Counted from the stretch's first letter, positions 47,401-55,200 are shown. The stretch: 64,000 nt of DNA from Pseudoduganella lurida (GCF_007830455.1 NZ_VLLB01000004.1:491916-555915), one strand, 5' to 3'. Notes: a model not told the origin generated them from the sequence alone. Numbers and translations are program-made.

Positions 47401-47548
47401 GCAGCCACCAGACCAGCAGCGACAGCAGCACCAGCATCAACACGATGAACGCGTTGCGGGAACGCTTGCTTTTCGGCTCGGAGGGCGGCGGGGTCGCGGT
47501 CTGCTCGTCGTCGAGGCGCGGCGTTTCTTGGTCGTATTGGGAAGACAT
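44408..47548 (-). CDS. Class A penicillin-binding protein, divergent (transglycosylase/transpeptidase)
   Basis: A 1046-residue inner-membrane protein. The membrane anchor is at about 32-51 (NAFIVLMLVLLSLLVWWLLH). A GT51-like transglycosylase region follows with SLLFIENRELLD near 180 and GGSTLATQIEKYRH near 220. The transpeptidase domain has SxxK as STAK near 512, SxN as STN near 620 and KTG near 941. It is much longer than PBP1A/1B (about 800-850), with an insertion between the SxN and KTG motifs. Its role is probably peptidoglycan synthesis, but a specialised one. No obvious ribosome-binding site and no operon partner are seen. Confidence 0.8.
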   Translation of the reverse strand: MSSQYDQETPRLDDEQTATPPPSEPKSKRSRNAFIVLMLVLLSLLVWWLLHEFRTSTMQAKYFTGVVKQLSYKVEAGPSKSIRYPHDSPYDERLGYANIPDYLGKLSQRDYQVTAQSRFSPKMVQLADMGIFTTFREKTRTGLTIYDCRAQPLFTASYPERIYPGFEQAPAALVHSLLFIENRELLDNTYPQRNPAVEWDRLSKAILEKSASAVGLGGHRAAGGSTLATQIEKYRHSPEGRTGSMKDKLKQMVSATLRAYQQGPETLGVRRQIVVDYLNTVPLSAKPGYGEVNGIGDGMWVWYGRDFNEVNGLLAGRMDKPGSALAFKEALSLLIAQRRPSYYLGAGDEDLEVLANSHLRLLAQAGIITPALRDAALKEKLHPAQGNGLQAAPPLNYVTKKASNAVRVHLANLLGDNRMYNLDRLDLSVVSTLDADAQKAVTARLRDLRDHETAEAAGLTGKGMLGNGDPANVVYSFTLLERGDKVNYLRVQTDNYDQPLDINEGAKLDLGSTAKLRTLVTYMDIVDQLYKKYGAMSADELGKVAFDPKDRLTAWGIEWLSITPRDKRDLTAMLNAAMERKYSGNPGEGFFTGGGLHYFGNFSKEDNARILTVREGLRRSTNLLFVRLMRDVVKYYSFQMPGSSASLLADADDPRRAEYLARFADKEGKEFLYRFYAKYKGKPKSELDKILVDSIRPTPLRLANIHRTLFPNASIGEFAMFVNGNLLSSQSEVPQERLEKMYDQYAMDKWNLADRGYLANVHPLELWLVAYLRQNEGATLTQVVKASDKERQEVYQWLFKTHRKHTQDKRIAGLLEMEAFMEIHRQWKKMGYPFDSLVPSYATTLGASADRPAALAEMMGIIVNGGVRKPTQRIESLHFAAGTPYDTKVARADKVAAERVIAPEVARVVANEIQGVVSDGTAKRAKTAFTAADGSNIAVAGKTGTGDQRFDVYAAGGRLIESRYVNRSATFVFNIGERFFGSMTAYVHGPESKNYDFTSALPVQLLVTLAPTLMPLIEPDQKALPPGSSVAAAAAALGAPVKACGG

Positions 47549-47809
47549 AGGTTCTACTTACGGTTACTGCATGCATCGCGGTTCGCACCGCGGCTTTGCA
47601 CTGGCATTGCACGAATCATCGACAGCGTGCGCGAAAACACCGGCTGCAGTGCGCACGGCTTATTGCCATTGCACCACATCACGCCCATCCGCACCGGTCA
47701 AGGGGGCGAATTTTTCGCCCCGGCGGGGAATTTTCGCAAAAATACAACGTCCCTGACCGACAGGCAACGTGCACGTCAGCGCACCGATAGCAGGCTCGCA
47801 ATGACGGCG
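47549..47809. other. Noncoding gap between the PBP and cinA-like genes
   Basis: About 260 bases without a supported gene. A palindrome GGGGCGAA-TTT-TTCGCCCC is present around 47704-47722, of unknown role. No promoter is clear. Confidence 0.5.
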
Positions 47810-48604
47810 TTACAAGTGCGCCTGGTATTCCGCGCCCAGCAGGTCGAGGCCTTCGCGCAGGTGATCGAACGCGGCCTGCACGGCGGCAGGCTCGCCCTTC
47901 ACACCGAGCTCGATGTGCCGGCGCGTGGTGGCATCGCCCACCGAGGGCAGGCTGAACACCTTCACGGCCGGCCACTTCGCCTCGATCGCCACCATCAGCG
48001 GCGTGAGAAGGGATTCGGCCATTTCGTACACCAGCACCGCCCGTTCCGCGCGTGCCTCGCGGTTGAACAGGTGCGCGTAGTGCGTATCGAGCACCCATTC
48101 GATCATCGGCCAGGCCATCACGGGAAAGCCCGGCACGAAGTAATGGCTGCCCAGCGCGAAGCCGGCCACGTTGTTGTACGGGTTCGGGATCAGCTCCGCC
48201 CCATCGGCAAACTCCGCCATCTTCAGCCGCTGCAGGTTGTCCGGCGCGTTCAGGTCCACTTCCTGGCCCGCCTCGCGCGCCACCTGCAGCACGCGCTGCC
48301 GGATGTTCTCCGCGCCCTGCGCATGCAGCACCAGCGGGCGGCCCAGCGCGGCGGCCGCGGCCTGGCGCGTGTGGTCGTCCGGCGTGGCGCCGATGCCGCC
48401 AGTGGAGAACACGATGTCGCCGCTGGCGAACGTGCGGCGCAGCGTGGCCGTGATGCGGGCCGGATCGTCGCCGATATATTCGGCCCAGCCCAGTTGCAGG
48501 CCGCGCGCGGCAAGCAGCTGCACGACTTTCGGCAGGTGCGCGTCGACCCGTTTGCCGGACAGGATTTCGTCGCCGATGATGATGAGGCCGATCGTGGTGG
48601 TCAT
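47810..48604 (-). CDS. CinA-like molybdopterin-binding domain protein
   Basis: A 264-residue protein of the competence/damage-inducible CinA N-terminal (MoCF-type) family. The MoCF blocks LIIIGDEILSGKRVDAH and FSTGGIGATPDDHTRQAAA are clear. It lacks the C-terminal amidohydrolase part of full CinA (about 400 residues). Such short forms have been linked to FAD or nucleotide pyrophosphatase activity, but no activity is certain here. Its ATG overlaps the TGA of the upstream EI24 gene (ATGA), so the two are translationally coupled. Confidence 0.85.
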   Translation of the reverse strand: MTTTIGLIIIGDEILSGKRVDAHLPKVVQLLAARGLQLGWAEYIGDDPARITATLRRTFASGDIVFSTGGIGATPDDHTRQAAAAALGRPLVLHAQGAENIRQRVLQVAREAGQEVDLNAPDNLQRLKMAEFADGAELIPNPYNNVAGFALGSHYFVPGFPVMAWPMIEWVLDTHYAHLFNREARAERAVLVYEMAESLLTPLMVAIEAKWPAVKVFSLPSVGDATTRRHIELGVKGEPAAVQAAFDHLREGLDLLGAEYQAHL

Positions 48605-49449
48605 GGCTGGGTGCTCTCGACAGTGGTGATGGGGTTGACGGCGGCGGCTTCGGTACGGGCGCGCAGCTGCGACAGCGCCTCGAGACAATAATACTCAAAC
48701 CACAAGCCGGTGAAGATGAAAATGAGCACGTACAGCCAGACGGAGGCGGCCACCAGGAACGGGAACAGCGCCACGGCCAGCACGGCGCCGCCGATCCACA
48801 CGATGGACGGCAGCGAACCCGCGGCGCCGGACATCACGCCGATCGCCAGCAGCTGCCAGCGCTTCTCGTGCTGCAGGAGGGCGATTTCCTCGGCGCTGGC
48901 ATGGTCGGACAGCGCGTCGTAGCTCATCACGCGCGAGGTCAGCCAGCCCCACAGCAGCGCGGAAGCGACGATGGCCAGCGGCGGCACGATATACAGCGGC
49001 AGCATGCAGAACCAGATCACGATGAACAGCAGGAACAGCGACAGCGCCTTGACCAGGCCCTTGAACATGCTGCCGCCCTGCTTCTTCACGAGGTGCGGAT
49101 AGTGGCGCGAGCCCACGTGGTTGACGATCACGGGCATCGCCGCCAGGTTGATGAAGATGAGGGAGGTCAGGATCATCAGCGGCAACAGCAGCAGCATCGC
49201 CAGCAGCGGCGGCAGCACCGATTTCAGCACCGTCAGGCCGATCTTCTCCAGCCACGGCGTGGTGTAGTTGAACAGCTCCAGCTCGAAGAACCAGCCCTGC
49301 AGCCAGTCCAGCAGCGGCTGCGCGGCAAACCACAGCACCAGGCCCCAGACGACCAGAGACAGCACGAACGGGATCGCCGACAGCAGCAGGATCTTGCCGT
49401 GCAGCTGGGACAGCATCGCACGGCCGTAGGCATTCATCACTCCGCGCAT
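48601..49449 (-). CDS. EI24 domain-containing membrane protein
   Basis: A 282-residue inner-membrane protein with several transmembrane helices, for example at about 20-43 (ILLLSAIPFVLSLVVWGLVL), 78-103 (LLAMLLLLPLMILTSLIFIN), 136-160 and 215-245. The family includes CysZ-type sulfate transporters, but the sequence is not close enough to assign a substrate. AGGAGGG lies upstream of the ATG at 49449; an in-frame ATG four codons later is weaker. It is the first gene of a coupled pair with the CinA-like gene. Confidence 0.8.
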   Translation of the reverse strand: MRGVMNAYGRAMLSQLHGKILLLSAIPFVLSLVVWGLVLWFAAQPLLDWLQGWFFELELFNYTTPWLEKIGLTVLKSVLPPLLAMLLLLPLMILTSLIFINLAAMPVIVNHVGSRHYPHLVKKQGGSMFKGLVKALSLFLLFIVIWFCMLPLYIVPPLAIVASALLWGWLTSRVMSYDALSDHASAEEIALLQHEKRWQLLAIGVMSGAAGSLPSIVWIGGAVLAVALFPFLVAASVWLYVLIFIFTGLWFEYYCLEALSQLRARTEAAAVNPITTVESTQP

Positions 49450-49518
49450 CGGCGGCCCTCCTCATGAATCGGTATCAACGAGGCGCCATTATCGCCGATG
49501 CCGGCGTGGCGACGAACC

Positions 49519-50529
49519 TCAGCGCGACCTGCGGGGCCGGGCGAATTCCACCATGCGCTTCAGGCCCAGCCACTGCTGGCGCCAGAAGCCGCGGCCATAG
49601 TCGCGCACCGGCGCCGGGCTGCCGTCCGCGCGCAGGCGCACCATCTGGTCGCGCACGCCGGTACGGGCAAATGCGGGCGTGAAGTTCGCCGTGCGGAACA
49701 GGATGTCCCACACCGGCAGGATCACGGCGAAGTTACAGCCGCCCAGCGTGCCCTGCCCCTTCGATTCGTGGCCCACGCCCACCGCGTGGTGCATGCGGTG
49801 ATAGCGCGGCGACACCAGCAGGCGCTCGCCGATCCGCCCGAAGTGGATGCGCACGTTCGCGTGCTGCAGGCTTTGCAGGATGCGCGAGAACGACACCAGC
49901 AGCACGTACTGCCCCGGCGGCACGCCGATCGCCAGCGCGATCAGCGCCAGGTAGAAGTCGCGCAGCAGGTCGTCCAGCAGGTGGTTGCGGTCGTCGCTCC
50001 ACAGGTTCATGTCCTGCTGGCTGTGGTGCAGGCTGTGCAGGCCCCACCACCAGCCGATGCCGTGCTGGGCGCGGTGGTACCAGTAGTCGAAGAAGTCCAG
50101 CACCACGAAATAGATCGCGAAGCTGGCCAGCGGATGCATGCCGTTGGTCAGGTTCTCCAGGTTGAACGGGCGCACGTTCTCCAGCCGCAGCCAGCCCGCC
50201 ACGTGGTCCATCATCGGGTCGAGCGTGAAGAACACGAGGACCGGGAACAGGCCGAGGCGGTGCAGGAAGGTGTAGATGAAATCGTTCCAGCGCGCCCGCC
50301 GGTTGCTGAATGCGTGCACCGGCAGCGCCGCCTCCAGCGGCCGCAGCACGAGGAAGATCAGGGCGATCTCGCAGACGCCGATCAGGAACCATTCGGTGCC
50401 CTCGAAGGCATCCTCGATCACGTCGCCCAGGCCGGCGTAGTACATGGCCGGTTCGATCACGGCCTGGAACAGCCAGCCCTGCACCTGGGCGAACCAGTCG
50501 ATCAGGGTCTGGATCAGTGTCTGGATCAT
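49519..50529 (-). CDS. Sterol desaturase/fatty acid hydroxylase family protein
   Basis: A 336-residue membrane protein. The three histidine boxes of the diiron family are HRAQH (152-156), HSLHH (165-169) and HRMHH (244-248), with a further QHANVRIH at about 222. Hydrophobic segments lie before box one and around 193-215. The diiron centre would hydroxylate or desaturate a lipid, but the substrate is unknown. Its ATG overlaps the stop of the deacetylase gene (ATGA), so it is the last gene of a three-gene unit. Confidence 0.88.
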   Translation of the reverse strand: MIQTLIQTLIDWFAQVQGWLFQAVIEPAMYYAGLGDVIEDAFEGTEWFLIGVCEIALIFLVLRPLEAALPVHAFSNRRARWNDFIYTFLHRLGLFPVLVFFTLDPMMDHVAGWLRLENVRPFNLENLTNGMHPLASFAIYFVVLDFFDYWYHRAQHGIGWWWGLHSLHHSQQDMNLWSDDRNHLLDDLLRDFYLALIALAIGVPPGQYVLLVSFSRILQSLQHANVRIHFGRIGERLLVSPRYHRMHHAVGVGHESKGQGTLGGCNFAVILPVWDILFRTANFTPAFARTGVRDQMVRLRADGSPAPVRDYGRGFWRQQWLGLKRMVEFARPRRSR

Positions 50530-51332
50530 GGCTTTTTCAACTTCAAACTATAGGACGGGTGTTCACGCAGCGTGGCGAAGCAGAAGCCCTGCCGTTCCAG
50601 CCCGACGATCAGCGGTTCCAGGTTGGCCGGCGCCCACGGATCCTTGCGCGACCAGATGCCCATGTGCGCCACGAAGATGTCGCCATCCTTCAGGCCCGCC
50701 AGCGATTTCTTCAGCAGCGCGGCGTTCGGATAGGCACTGGACGACAGCTCGTCGCCGGAAAAGCCGGCCGGGCTCCAGCCCACGTGCGCGTAGCCGCAGC
50801 TGGTGGCCGCGGCCAGGGTGCGCGGCGACGTGCGCCCGCCCGGCGCGCGCCAGATCGGATCGAGATGCCGGCCTGTCAGTTCCACGAAGCGCTGGTCGAC
50901 GCGGCGGATCTCGTCGCAGAACTGCGCCGGCGTCCAGCTGGCAAGCTTGCCGCCCCCGGCACCGAACTGCGGCTTGACGACGATCTTCTCGCCGGCGCCA
51001 TCCTTCACGTAGTAGACGTGATCGAAAGTATGCGAACCGAAGGCATGGCCCTCCGCCGCGCGCGCCTTCCAGAACGGCGCCCAGGAAGGGTCGAGCGACC
51101 AGTCGCCCCGCGTGGTCTTCTCGTTCGCGAGGAAGAACGTGGCGCGGATGTGGTGGCGCGCCAGGGTCGCCGCGATCAGTTCGGCCTGGGACTGGCTGCC
51201 CGTGTCGAACGTCAGGTAGATGGTGCCGCGGCAGGCGGCAGGTTCGGCCGCGCTGGCGGGCAGAATGACAACAGCCGCCAGCGCTGGAAGGAGCGCGGCG
51301 GCTGCGAGAAACGAAGACTGAATCGACGGCAT
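50526..51332 (-). CDS. Polysaccharide deacetylase family protein, altered motif 1
   Basis: A 268-residue secreted or periplasmic protein with a signal peptide (ending PASAAE). The NodB-fold motifs are TFDTG at 41-45, SHTFDH with His101 and His105, and RAPGGR near 168. In the usual motif TFDDG the second Asp binds the metal; here it is Thr, so the activity may be altered or absent. The stop overlaps the ATG of the sterol desaturase gene. It starts 18 bases after the propeller gene stop. Substrate unknown. Confidence 0.85.
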   Translation of the reverse strand: MPSIQSSFLAAAALLPALAAVVILPASAAEPAACRGTIYLTFDTGSQSQAELIAATLARHHIRATFFLANEKTTRGDWSLDPSWAPFWKARAAEGHAFGSHTFDHVYYVKDGAGEKIVVKPQFGAGGGKLASWTPAQFCDEIRRVDQRFVELTGRHLDPIWRAPGGRTSPRTLAAATSCGYAHVGWSPAGFSGDELSSSAYPNAALLKKSLAGLKDGDIFVAHMGIWSRKDPWAPANLEPLIVGLERQGFCFATLREHPSYSLKLKKP

Positions 51333-51350
51333 GACTGTTGCGGCTGACCC

Positions 51351-52328
51351 TTACATGCGTGCGGAAGCGTTGGCGAAGTACACGCCGTGCGGCGAGCGGC
51401 CCACCGGGATGTACTTGACGACCTTGCGCGAGGCCAGGTCGATCACGGCCACCTTCTTGATCCAGCGGAGCGTGACCCACATCGTCTTGCCGTCCTGCGT
51501 GATCTCCATGCAGTCCGGGCCGCCCGGCACGTTGATCTGGCCAACGTTCTCCAGCGTCTTCTGGTCGATGATGTTGATCGAGTTGCTCACGCGGTTCGAT
51601 ACGTACGTGAAGCGGTTGTCGCCCTGGGCGCGGAAGTTGTGCGTGCCGGCGCCGGCCTTGATGCGCTTGACCGTCTTCTGCGTGCGCCAGTCGATCACTT
51701 CCACGTAATCGCTGCCCATGATCCCCACCAGCAGGTACTTGTCGTCCGGCGTCATGGTGATCCCGGCCGGCAGTTTACCGACCGGCATGGTCCACTTGAT
51801 CGTCTGCGTGGCCAGGTCGATGGCGCTCACCTGGTCGCTGCCCTGCTGCGTGATGAAGGCGGTGGTGCCCTTCGCATCGAACGCGATGTGGCTCGGCAGC
51901 TTCGGCATCGTGATGCGCTTGGCCAGCGCGAAGTCCTTGCCGTTGTAGCGGTACAGGTCCACGCGGTCCAGGCGCAGCGACGTGGCGACGAACCATTTCT
52001 GGTCCGGCGTGAAGCCGATCTGGTACGGGTCGAGGATGTCCTTGATCGTGCGCTGCACCTGGCCCGTTTTCGGGTCAAGAAACACGAGCTCGTTGCCCAC
52101 CGAGCTGGCGACGATGAGGGACTTGTTGTCCGGCGTGGCCATCAGGTGGTGCGGCTCCTTCCCGACCGGGAAGGTCTGCAGGCTTTTGTAGGTCGCCTGG
52201 TCGAGCAGCTGGACGGTGGCATCGCGCGAATTGAGCACGACGACGACGTTGGCGCTCGCATGCGCCGCGGCGAACAGGCCGGCGGCGGACAGGGAGAGAA
52301 GCAGGGCGCGGCGGAGACTGCGGAACAT
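51351..52328 (-). CDS. YncE/YVTN-type beta-propeller protein
   Basis: A 325-residue exported protein. A signal peptide runs to about residue 27 (ALLLSLSAAGLFAAAHASA). Repeats with the pattern VVVLNSRDATVQLLD, LIVASSVGNELVFLDPKTG, TAFITQQGSDQVSAIDLAT and LLVGIMGSDYVEVIDWRT form a seven-bladed propeller. Such proteins bind ligands or partners and have no catalytic motif. The start MFRSLRRALLL is chosen for the signal peptide; the upstream frame extension has no support. It heads the unit propeller-deacetylase-desaturase. Confidence 0.82.
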   Translation of the reverse strand: MFRSLRRALLLSLSAAGLFAAAHASANVVVVLNSRDATVQLLDQATYKSLQTFPVGKEPHHLMATPDNKSLIVASSVGNELVFLDPKTGQVQRTIKDILDPYQIGFTPDQKWFVATSLRLDRVDLYRYNGKDFALAKRITMPKLPSHIAFDAKGTTAFITQQGSDQVSAIDLATQTIKWTMPVGKLPAGITMTPDDKYLLVGIMGSDYVEVIDWRTQKTVKRIKAGAGTHNFRAQGDNRFTYVSNRVSNSINIIDQKTLENVGQINVPGGPDCMEITQDGKTMWVTLRWIKKVAVIDLASRKVVKYIPVGRSPHGVYFANASARM

Positions 52329-52631
52329 GGGCACTCGCAAGAGGAGAAACAAAGACTGTATTTTACGGTTAAACGCCGCTGCCACAGGGATGGCCGACAG
52401 GCTTTAAGGGGTATTTAAGAGCCGGGCACGCCGTAAAAACAACGGCTTTTCAGAACGTCATTATCGGCTTGGCATCAGCCGGGTTATCGCCACTGTTATC
52501 GCCCCATTATCGAACTTGGCAGACCCATAATGTGCGGCCCGCAAAAGCCCGTCCGGGCGGGCCTGATTGGTGCTTTGCTTCGGCTTGCACTACAATCGTC
52601 AGCCCGAACGAACACAGACAAAGGATTCATC
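52329..52631. other. Noncoding region between divergent propeller and FKBP genes
   Basis: About 300 bases with no gene. Two near-repeats of a TTATCG block lie around 52460-52510. Promoters for both genes are expected here, but none has convincing -35 and -10 elements. Confidence 0.5.
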
Positions 52632-52988
52632 ATGGCGATCACCACCAACCCATCCGGCCTGCAGTACGACGACGTCGTGACCGGCGAAGGCGCCGAGGCC
52701 AAGGCCGGCCAGAACGTGACCGTGCACTACACCGGCTGGCTGCGCAACGACGACGGCAGCAAGGGCGCGAAGTTCGATTCGAGCAAGGACCGCAACGACC
52801 CCTTCGAATTCGCGCTGGGCGCCGGCATGGTCATCCGCGGCTGGGACGAAGGCGTGCAGGGCATGAAGGTCGGCGGCACGCGCCAGCTGATCATCCCGGC
52901 GGACCTGGGCTACGGCGCGCGCGGCGCCGGCGGCGTGATCCCGCCGAACGCCACGCTGATCTTCGACGTCGAACTGCTGGACGTCTGA
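52632..52988 (+). CDS. FKBP-type peptidyl-prolyl cis-trans isomerase
   Basis: A 118-residue single-domain FKBP that catalyses proline isomerisation. VTVHYTGWL, FDSSKDRNDPFEF, GWDEGVQGMKVGGTRQLIIP and LGYGARGAGGVIPPNATLIFDVELL are all standard FKBP blocks. There is no signal peptide, so it is cytosolic. AAGGA sits close before the ATG; the frame extends upstream but without family similarity. Its TGA overlaps the ATG of the lipoprotein gene by one base. Confidence 0.97.
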   Translation: MAITTNPSGLQYDDVVTGEGAEAKAGQNVTVHYTGWLRNDDGSKGAKFDSSKDRNDPFEFALGAGMVIRGWDEGVQGMKVGGTRQLIIPADLGYGARGAGGVIPPNATLIFDVELLDV

Positions 52989-53194
52989 TGAAGCCGGCCG
53001 CCCTCCTCTTCCTTGCCATGCTGCTGCCGGCGCTGTCCGGCTGCACCGTGGTGGCAGTGGGGGCGGCCGTGGTCGGCGCCGGCGTGACGGTGGCCTCGAC
53101 CGCCGTCGATGTGGGCGTCGCCGCAGGCAAGGGCGTGGTCTATGTCGGCAAGGCGGCGCTGGGCTCCGATGAGGAAGAAAAGCCGAAGAAGTAG
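52988..53194 (+). CDS. Small lipoprotein
   Basis: A 68-residue protein with a lipobox LSGC at residues 16-19, so it is expected to be lipidated at Cys19. The mature part is Ala/Gly/Val-rich and repetitive (VVAVGAAVVGAGVTVASTAV), ending in an acidic-basic tail. It resembles small lipoproteins of the NF038104 type, of unknown function. Its ATG overlaps the FKBP stop, so the two are translationally coupled. Confidence 0.75.
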   Translation: MKPAALLFLAMLLPALSGCTVVAVGAAVVGAGVTVASTAVDVGVAAGKGVVYVGKAALGSDEEEKPKK

Positions 53195-53201
53195 CGCGGC
53201 G

Positions 53202-53247
53202 CAGGCGAAAAAAAAGGCACGGTGCGCACCGTGCCTTTTTTTCGCCT
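53202..53247. terminator. Long bidirectional terminator
   Basis: GGCACGGTGC and GCACCGTGCC pair directly, extended by A and T tracts and outer AGGCG/CGCCT. It serves the lipoprotein gene and the convergent gene at 53266. Confidence 0.85.
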
Positions 53248-53265
53248 CGACCGATGGCGCGGGCT

Positions 53266-54108
53266 TCAGCGCTGCCAGCCCCGCTGCATCGCCTCCTGCT
53301 CGCCTTTCGGGTCGAGCGGATCGCCGGCGATGCGCCGTTCGATCGCTTCCTTGACCTGCGGCGGCATGTCCAGGCTGGCCGGCCTGGCATCGGCCTTGGC
53401 ATCGACCTTGACGCCGGCCCTGGCACCGGCGGCGCCGGCCGCCAGCTGGTAGGGATTCTGCAGCAGCACCGGCACGCGCCATTCCTGGCCCGTCTTGCAC
53501 GCCACGCCATCGAGCTCGATGGTGCCGGTGCCGCTGGCGAAGCTGCGGCAGTAGCTGCCGTCGGTCGACACGAACGACAGGCCGATGCGCACCGCGCCGG
53601 CTGCCGCGGCGGCCGCGCTGGTGGCGGCACCCGCGGCGCCCGACGGCATGGCGGGCTGCTGTTCCAGCGCCGTGGCCAGGCGGCCCTGCGCCGTCAGCGT
53701 GCCGTCGTGGCTGGCGATCATGTCCACCTTCGGGCTGTCCGCCTGCAGGTAGTCCAGGCCGAATTTCCCGGCCAGCACGCCCATCGCCAGCACGGCGGCC
53801 AGGGCCGTCCATTCCGGCCACGACCAGCGGCGTTCGCGCGTGGCGGCCTTGCGCGCCGCCAGCTGCGACGCTTCGCGCCGCGCCCGCACGGCATCGAGGC
53901 TGACGATGGTTGCCTGGCGCGCCGCACGGTGCTGGCCATCGTCGCCGGCCGCGAAGCCGCCGAACGCATTGGCACGCCGCATCTTGTACTGGGCCACGCG
54001 CCGTGCCAGCGACAGGTCGCGCGCGCAGGCTTCCTCTACCGCGCGGCGCGTGGCGGCATCCAGTTCTCCAGCGGCATATGCCATCAGGGTGTCGTCCGAA
54101 AAGCTCAT
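53266..54108 (-). CDS. Anti-sigma-factor-like single-pass membrane protein
   Basis: A 280-residue protein. The N-terminus (DDTLMAYAAGELDAATRRAVEEACARD) resembles the cytosolic anti-sigma domain found in ECF anti-sigma factors, but without the HxxxCxxC zinc motif. A single transmembrane helix lies at about 99-116 (WTALAAVLAMGVLAGKFG). The outside part includes SFVSTDGSYCRSF and GVACKTGQEW, with two cysteines that could be bonded. No sigma factor gene is adjacent, which leaves its partner unknown. No clear Shine-Dalgarno sequence is seen. Confidence 0.65.
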   Translation of the reverse strand: MSFSDDTLMAYAAGELDAATRRAVEEACARDLSLARRVAQYKMRRANAFGGFAAGDDGQHRAARQATIVSLDAVRARREASQLAARKAATRERRWSWPEWTALAAVLAMGVLAGKFGLDYLQADSPKVDMIASHDGTLTAQGRLATALEQQPAMPSGAAGAATSAAAAAAGAVRIGLSFVSTDGSYCRSFASGTGTIELDGVACKTGQEWRVPVLLQNPYQLAAGAAGARAGVKVDAKADARPASLDMPPQVKEAIERRIAGDPLDPKGEQEAMQRGWQR

Positions 54109-54439
54109 GATAGGCCCGCCCGTTCAGCTACCTTGAAATGTCCAGCGAATCCGCTGCCGTATTCCGGTCCGTCGATGCGATGTCGCCGTCCCATCCGGCA
54201 CGGCAATCCTGCCGGGGTGCATTCATATTAGCACCGGGCAGCGCCGGGCCCCCGCCCGGATTGTGCACCGCTGCCCGCATGCCCGCCGGCCCGGCAGCGG
54301 CCGCCGCCGCCGCGCGCCGGGCCATTTCGTGGCAGCCCAGCTACCATAAGGGTCTGTTGGTCGCTCCGTTCAATTGGAAAGGATTACTTTCGGCAAATAT
54401 TGTGCTAATCTGCGCCCTCCATTAACCAAGGAGGTAGGA
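54109..54439. other. Noncoding region upstream of the HU gene
   Basis: About 330 bases without a gene. It holds the candidate HU promoter at 54384-54411 and a G/C-rich stretch at 54230-54330 in which nothing is recognised. Confidence 0.5.
54384..54411 (+). promoter_or_regulatory. Candidate promoter of the HU gene
   Basis: TTACTT (54384-54389) and TAATCT (54406-54411) are 16 bases apart, about 30 bases before the start codon. Confidence 0.35.
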
Positions 54440-54727
54440 ATGAAAAAAGGCGAACTGATTGCAGAATTTGCGAAACGCACGGAAATGTCCGGTGCCGCCG
54501 CCAACGACGCAGTGAACACCCTGATTGCCATCGTTACCGAGCGTCTGAAAAAAGGCGACACGGTCGGCATCACCGGCTTCGGCACCTTCTCGGTCGCCAA
54601 GCGCGCTGCTCGCAAAGGCCGCAATCCTGCAACCGGCGAAGCGATCAAGATCGCCGCGACCAAGACGCCCAAATTCTCGGCTGGCGCCACGCTGAAGGCA
54701 GCGGTCAACCCGTCCAAGAAAAAGTAA
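54440..54727 (+). CDS. HU-family DNA-binding protein
   Basis: A 95-residue nucleoid protein of the HU/IHF fold that bends DNA as a dimer. MKKGELIAEFAKRTEMSGAAANDAV is the dimerisation part, GFGTFSVAKRAARKGRNPATGE the core, and AAVNPSKKK the tail. The start is fixed by a strong ribosome-binding site AAGGAGG directly upstream. The frame extends 22 codons further without similarity. The gene is monocistronic with a strong terminator. Confidence 0.95.
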   Translation: MKKGELIAEFAKRTEMSGAAANDAVNTLIAIVTERLKKGDTVGITGFGTFSVAKRAARKGRNPATGEAIKIAATKTPKFSAGATLKAAVNPSKKK

Positions 54728-54744
54728 TCCACGGCCCGATCCGC

Positions 54745-54794
54745 AACGGCGGTTCAGGACCCGGTCGCCTCGGGTCCCGAACCGCCGTTTTACC
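54745..54794 (+). terminator. Terminator of the HU gene
   Basis: AACGGCGGTTC and GAACCGCCGTT, extended inward by GGACCCG/CGGGTCC, form a long stem followed by a short T run. Confidence 0.8.
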
Positions 54795-54909
54795 TTAGCC
54801 GGTTCGTGCTGGTTTGGAACAAGTCCTCTACAGTTTCCGGCCTGCGAACGCTCGTCCTTTTTGTATGATGCGCTGAGCATTTCTACCCAGCCATTCAACG
54901 AGGACAAAC

Positions 54910-55164
54910 ATGAGTCTGCAAGCACAGTTCGACCAGGCGGTCGCCGATTCGAAGAACCTGCCGGAACGTCCGGACAACATGACGCTGCTGAAGATCTACG
55001 CGCTGTACAAGCAGGCGTCGGCCGGCGACGCGACCGGCGAGCGCCCGGGCATGACGGACTTCGTCAACCGCGCCAAGTACGATGCGTGGGCGAAGCTGCA
55101 GGGCACCTCGCAGGACGACGCGCAGCAGCAGTACATCGACCTGATCGACGAACTGAAGGGCTGA
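54910..55164 (+). CDS. Acyl-CoA-binding protein
   Basis: An 84-residue four-helix protein that binds long-chain acyl-CoA esters in the cytosol. LYKQASAGDATGERPGM and AKYDAWAKLQGTSQDDAQQQYI are the ACBP signature blocks. GAGGA precedes the ATG. It stands alone between the HU gene and a convergent PHA-region gene. Confidence 0.93.
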   Translation: MSLQAQFDQAVADSKNLPERPDNMTLLKIYALYKQASAGDATGERPGMTDFVNRAKYDAWAKLQGTSQDDAQQQYIDLIDELKG

Positions 55165-55178
55165 TCCAGCGCCCGCCG

Positions 55179-55197
55179 GGCCGGCGCCCCGCCGGCC
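55179..55197. terminator. Hairpin between ACBP and PHA-region genes
   Basis: GGCCGGC and GCCGGCC pair around GCCCC between two convergent genes. There is no T tract, so its action as a terminator is uncertain. Confidence 0.4.
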
Positions 55198-55200
55198 TGC

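Noticed and set aside
44366..48691. 1441-codon + strand frame
   Set aside because: It spans the PBP, the gap and the CinA-like gene on the other strand and has shadow composition.
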